Shown here: one piece after another, positions 60,744 through 64,000 of the stretch
Position numbering within the stretch: the stretch's first letter is position 1
Layout of the letters: every line of letters starts with the position of its first letter
Origin: Diplocloster agilis
Lineage (GTDB): Bacteria; Bacillota; Clostridia; Lachnospirales; Lachnospiraceae
Reading direction: 5' to 3'
Length of the DNA: 64,000 nt
Assembly: GCF_019042275.1 (NCBI RefSeq)
Contig: NZ_JAHQCW010000016.1
Span: 1-64,000 of the forward strand
Translations under genes and position numbers: made by a program
The notes under the pieces: model-generated
What the model was told of the DNA's origin: nothing
What the model saw: the letters and a program-made list of their open reading frames with translations, nothing else
The model's database searches: none

Positions 60744-62009
60744 CTATTCCGCATCACTCTCAGCCCCGGCATCCGCCTGGCCTCCGGCATCAGTACCTGA
60801 CTGACCGCCGCCGTCTGCATCCGCCTGGTTCTGTGCGCTATGTCTGGCCACCACGTCATCCACGCTGTAACTTCCTGCGATCCCCTTTAACTTATCGATC
60901 GTCATATCCGGATTAAAATACTTCACCATATCCCGGATCTCCTCTTCATTATAAGGAAAGCTCTCGCCCTCCACATATTGATAATAATTCACCGCATCTT
61001 CCGGGGAAGTCAGATTCACAAAATTCAGGTTCATCGTCTCGCATTGATCCGACAGAGGCGTTCCCGCCAGCTTATTCACCATCAGCATATAAGAGAACAG
61101 AGGATCCACAAAATGTCCGCCCGAGATCGCATCAATCGCCCCGTCTTCCAGATACTTATCCAAGTCCGAGATAAAGTCCACACAGGCCACCTTCACCTCG
61201 CCCGTCTTATTATGCAGGGCCAATGCCTGAATCACGCCCTCCAGAATCGTATTACTGCCTCCGGTAATAAAAATCCCGTCCAGTTCCGGAAATGATGCCA
61301 GAAAATTCTCCACCGCCTTCGTCGTCTCCGCCGCCGTCAACGTATTATTCCGAACCTCGCTGATCCGGTTCATCCCAAGCTCCTGGCACGCCTTATCAAA
61401 ACCTCTGTCCCTGGCATCCGCCGTCGTATCCCCTTTTTCCATCGTAATAACGCCGATATTACGGCTTCCCTTATCATACAGCGTCTTCCCCATCCGGTAC
61501 CCGATCTCTTCCTCATCCTCACAGGTATTCCCCAGATAAAATTCGCTGCTCTCCACGATCTCCTTCACCTCCGGATCCGCGATACTCCTCCAGATCAGAG
61601 TAAAATACACCTCATTCTCCTCGCAGATCCTGGCGATCTTAGGCAAAATATCATCACTATAATTACAGATAGCCACCGCGTCACACCCCGCCGCGATCAA
61701 ATTCTCCGTAGCCGTAATCTGCGTCTCCGGCGACGAAATATCCGTATTATAAACCATCTCGCATCCCAGCACATCCGACGCATAATTCAGCATATCCGCG
61801 CTGGCCTTCCCCAGATCATCCACGGTAGACCAGATCACCACGCCAATCTTAAACTTCTCCGGAAGCTTCCCATCCTCCGAAGCCGCCTGCACGCTCTGCC
61901 CATCCGAATTCGCTTCCTTCTCCGCACTCTTACCGGAGCACCCCGCCAACCCCATCGTAAACGCAAGAACCAAAACCATCAAAACCGCCGCTAACCTTTT
62001 CCTCTTCAT
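60744..62009 (-). CDS. Sugar-binding lipoprotein (periplasmic-binding-protein-like type 1)
   Basis: 421 residues. The signal MKRKRLAAVLMVLVLAFT ends in a lipobox GLAGC, then a polar linker and a type 1 sugar-binding fold: FKIGVVIWSTVDDLG, LIAAGCDAVAICNY, GVITMEKGDTTADARDRGF, DGIFITGGSN. The last ~35 residues are low-complexity Ala/Gly/Asp/Gln. It feeds the two RbsC-type permeases. 520 bp separate it from the upstream permease gene; a palindrome occupies half of that. Confidence 0.92.
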   Translation of the reverse strand: MKRKRLAAVLMVLVLAFTMGLAGCSGKSAEKEANSDGQSVQAASEDGKLPEKFKIGVVIWSTVDDLGKASADMLNYASDVLGCEMVYNTDISSPETQITATENLIAAGCDAVAICNYSDDILPKIARICEENEVYFTLIWRSIADPEVKEIVESSEFYLGNTCEDEEEIGYRMGKTLYDKGSRNIGVITMEKGDTTADARDRGFDKACQELGMNRISEVRNNTLTAAETTKAVENFLASFPELDGIFITGGSNTILEGVIQALALHNKTGEVKVACVDFISDLDKYLEDGAIDAISGGHFVDPLFSYMLMVNKLAGTPLSDQCETMNLNFVNLTSPEDAVNYYQYVEGESFPYNEEEIRDMVKYFNPDMTIDKLKGIAGSYSVDDVVARHSAQNQADADGGGQSGTDAGGQADAGAESDAE

Positions 62010-62256
62010 ACCGCTACCTTCCCTTCTCTAAGAATCATCATCCACATAAAATAAGCACTATCCATATACAATTAGTAAAACAACCTCTAAGTCAAAGCTC
62101 TACCAGTTCCAATCCTCATCTTTCCTCCAAACACCATTTCTTAATCTAGAGCCTCTTCATTGGAATCCCTCTTATCAATTTTAGTCCCTTCACAATATAC
62201 CCCACCATTTAAAACCAGTCACACATCCACAGCCTGGCACCGCCTGCACCAGTGTA

Positions 62257-62504
62257 GGTGGGAAACAGCGCGGGAGGCGGGGAGCCTGGCCGTCTGTGGG
62301 GAAAAACATTGAGGAGCGGGCTTAGAGCTATGGGCGGGGCAGGGAAAGAATTCCCGTTTTTCGGAGCATGTCCGAGCGACAGCGAGTTTGCGGAGAAAAA
62401 TGTAATAAGGGATTCTTTCCCTGCCCCGCCCATAGCTCTTAGTCCGCTCCGAAGTTTTTCCCCACAGACGGCCAGGCTCCCCGCCTCCCGCGCTGTTTCC
62501 CACC
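62257..62504. repeat. Long palindromic repeat inside the importer operon
   Basis: Arms 62257-62350 and 62413-62504 are inverted repeats with few mismatches (GGTGGGAAACAGCGCGGGAG against its complement), and the inner loop adds TTTTTC..GAAAAA pairing. Sequence is unrelated to the element at 55900. No flanking duplication is seen. It sits 25 bp after the permease stop and may end most transcripts or stabilise the upstream mRNA. 62010-62256 shows no gene. Confidence 0.8.
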
Positions 62505-62529
62505 GGCCCCTCCCCCCAGGCCCAGGCTT

Positions 62530-63498
62530 TTACTTGATAACCTGCGCGTTCCGCTTATCGAATGTGAGCCATACGGCCACCAGGAACACCACGCCCTTGA
62601 TCCCCTGCTGAAGCTTCTCATTAATATTCCAGAACACCAGCCCGTTGGCCAGCACCGCCAGGATCAGACTTCCGATCACCGCACATCGGATCTTGGAGGA
62701 AGCACCCCCTGACAGGGGCATTCCGCCCAGCACCAGCGCGATCAGCACGTCCGTCTCGAACAGGTTCCCCGTATTCGTAGCCGCGGACCCGGCCCGGACC
62801 ATGTTAAAGAAACCGCACAGCCCGCACATGGTGGCCGACAGCGCGTAGCCGAATATCCTCATCTTGTTCACCGGAACCCCGGACTGGAACGCCGCTTCCG
62901 CACCGGAGCCCACCGCCTTACAGAATTTTCCCACCTTCGTGTAATTGAAGGCGAAGCAGGCGATTGCGATCACACCCAGTACTACGACTAATTTTAACCC
63001 GGAATTATCATAAATGTACATGGAAAACGGCACGCTGACCGATCCGCCTCCCGAGATAAAAATCGTAAGTCCCCTTAAAACCAGCAGGGTGCTTAAGGTT
63101 ACCACAAACGACGGAATATGGAATTTTACATACAAAAGACCGTTGATCATGCCAAATACCAGCCCCACCACCAGAGCCACCGGCAGCGCCAGGACCGGCA
63201 TTACCTGAGCCGTCCACGCGGCGCAGACCGCCGTGATCCCGACCATGGAACCCATGGAAAAGTCCACGTCCCCCTGCGCCACAATGAAGGAGCAGGATAC
63301 GGTTCCGATCACCAGCGCAAAAGACTGGTTCAGAATCAATTTCATATTTTTAATAGACAATAAGGTACCTTCGCTGATGATCTGAAAAAACAGAACAATC
63401 AGGATCAGCCCGATAAACGGAATGAAGTCCCTTATATTGATCCGGTCCGTAAGCTTTTTCTTTGGCTTCACCAGGACCGGTGCTTTTACCTGAGCCAC
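62530..63498 (-). CDS. RbsC/YtfT-like sugar ABC transporter permease
   Basis: 322 residues from a GTG at 63498 after GGAGGG. AQGDVDFSMGSMVGI (residues 72-86) is the RbsC motif; VGSGAEAAFQSGVPVNKMRIFGYALSA (residues 191-217) is the ATPase contact loop; LVLGGMPLSGGASSK is typical. First permease after the ATPase gene, with 15 bp between. Confidence 0.92.
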   Translation of the reverse strand: MAQVKAPVLVKPKKKLTDRINIRDFIPFIGLILIVLFFQIISEGTLLSIKNMKLILNQSFALVIGTVSCSFIVAQGDVDFSMGSMVGITAVCAAWTAQVMPVLALPVALVVGLVFGMINGLLYVKFHIPSFVVTLSTLLVLRGLTIFISGGGSVSVPFSMYIYDNSGLKLVVVLGVIAIACFAFNYTKVGKFCKAVGSGAEAAFQSGVPVNKMRIFGYALSATMCGLCGFFNMVRAGSAATNTGNLFETDVLIALVLGGMPLSGGASSKIRCAVIGSLILAVLANGLVFWNINEKLQQGIKGVVFLVAVWLTFDKRNAQVIK

Positions 63499-63513
63499 TT
63501 TCCATCCCTCCTG

Positions 63514-64000
63514 TTAAATCATATATTGTATCAGATCGTTTTCCGTAAGATCCGGGCTTCTGTCAAAGGTTCCCGAGAGCGCTCCATCCTTCAGGATCAG
63601 AATCCGGTCGCTCATGCCGATTAATTCCTGCAGTTCCTCGGATATCATCAGGATCGATTTTCCGGACTGCTTATACTGGTTCATCAACTGGTAGATTGCC
63701 GCCTTGACCCCTACGTCGATCCCCCTGGTCGGGCAGTCCAGGATCAGCAGATCCGAGTCGTTGCCCAGCCATTTGGCCAGCGCCACTTTCTGTTTGTTGC
63801 CGCCGCTTAACTGGATACACAGCTGGTCCAGGGAACTCATCTTGATACTCAGCTTCCCGCTCTCCTTTCCGGCCAGCCCTTCTTCGGCTTTGGGCGAGAC
63901 ATAACAGCCTTTTTTAATCTTGTCATAGGACGGCAGGCAGATATTATCCCGTATGTTGGACAGCTTCATGATCGACTCCTGATCCCGGTTCTTGGACACA
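63514..64000 (-). CDS. Sugar ABC transporter ATP-binding protein, RbsA-like (C-terminal part)
   Basis: Only the last ~160 residues are in the window; the gene runs off the right edge. This is the second ATPase domain: LSGGNKQKVALAKWL is the signature and LLILDCPTRGIDVG is Walker B followed by the D-loop. The catalytic Glu of LDEPTRG is Cys here. Ends LTENDLIQYMI. Powers the RbsC-type permeases downstream. Confidence 0.9.
   Translation of the reverse strand, partial: VSKNRDQESIMKLSNIRDNICLPSYDKIKKGCYVSPKAEEGLAGKESGKLSIKMSSLDQLCIQLSGGNKQKVALAKWLGNDSDLLILDCPTRGIDVGVKAAIYQLMNQYKQSGKSILMISEELQELIGMSDRILILKDGALSGTFDRSPDLTENDLIQYMI

Noticed and set aside
62209-62621. Several overlapping 60-117-codon frames in the palindrome
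   Set aside because: They arise from the GC-rich inverted repeat on both strands and have no ribosome site.

Overview
The window reads as chromosome of a strict anaerobe of the class Clostridia, most likely a gut Lachnospiraceae relative. This is an inference from gene content: many sugar ABC importers paired with YesM-type kinases and AraC-type regulators, Gram-positive lipoprotein signals, AGGAGG-type ribosome sites, ETF/Fix flavoproteins, ferredoxin fusions and a desulfoferrodoxin-like regulator. I see no rRNA, tRNA, CRISPR array, phage or transposase gene.

Region 1 (about 0.4-14.4 kb) is a divergent acyl-CoA locus. Leftward run fixA, fixB, an OxlT-like MFS carrier, a CaiB-type CoA-transferase, a CaiA-like acyl-CoA dehydrogenase, a crotonase, a CaiC-like CoA ligase, a ketopantoate-reductase-like enzyme and two MaoC-type proteins. 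Rightward run fixC, fixX and a second ETF pair. The shared 416-bp intergenic region holds a good sigma-54 promoter facing each way, with four 10-bp repeats between them. The layout matches carnitine/crotonobetaine reduction (cai + fix), but the carrier, the MaoC pair and the reductase point to a different, unidentified carboxylate. No sigma-54 activator is encoded here.

Region 2 (14.6-18.4 kb) holds an SDR, an aldo/keto reductase-merR operon with a classic 19-bp-spacer MerR promoter, and a Cro/C1 DNA-binding domain fused to a desulfoferrodoxin-like protein. Region 3 (18.4-29.7 kb) is a glycan-use locus: two-component system, solute-binding protein, two permeases, GH95-like and GH39-like hydrolases. 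Region 4 (30-36.4 kb) has a HipA-like kinase and an odd operon: AraC-type regulator, soluble YesM-type kinase, degenerate ABC ATPase and intact RbsC-type permease, with no binding protein.

Region 5 (36.5-44.8 kb) is an Opp/Dpp importer followed by two metallo-beta-lactamase-fold paralogues with an altered metal motif and an NTF2-like protein. Region 6 (45.2-49.2 kb) has a decayed AbiE-type antitoxin, a YwaF-like membrane protein, an orphan type IV prepilin and a MATE exporter. Region 7 (49.5-56.9 kb) has tetR-aldo/keto reductase, a BCCT betaine-type carrier, an MFS carrier, an amidohydrolase and a flavin-binding/ferredoxin protein. Three similar sites suggest the TetR protein controls the transport genes. 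Region 8 (57-64 kb) is an Ytf/YjfF-like sugar importer with a GH42 beta-galactosidase; its ATPase runs off the window.

Non-coding structure is rich: a 394-bp near-perfect palindrome with an 8-bp target duplication (55900-56293), a related core at the window start, a second long palindrome (62257-62504), 50-bp tandem repeats between fixX and etfB, and several strong hairpins at gene ends.
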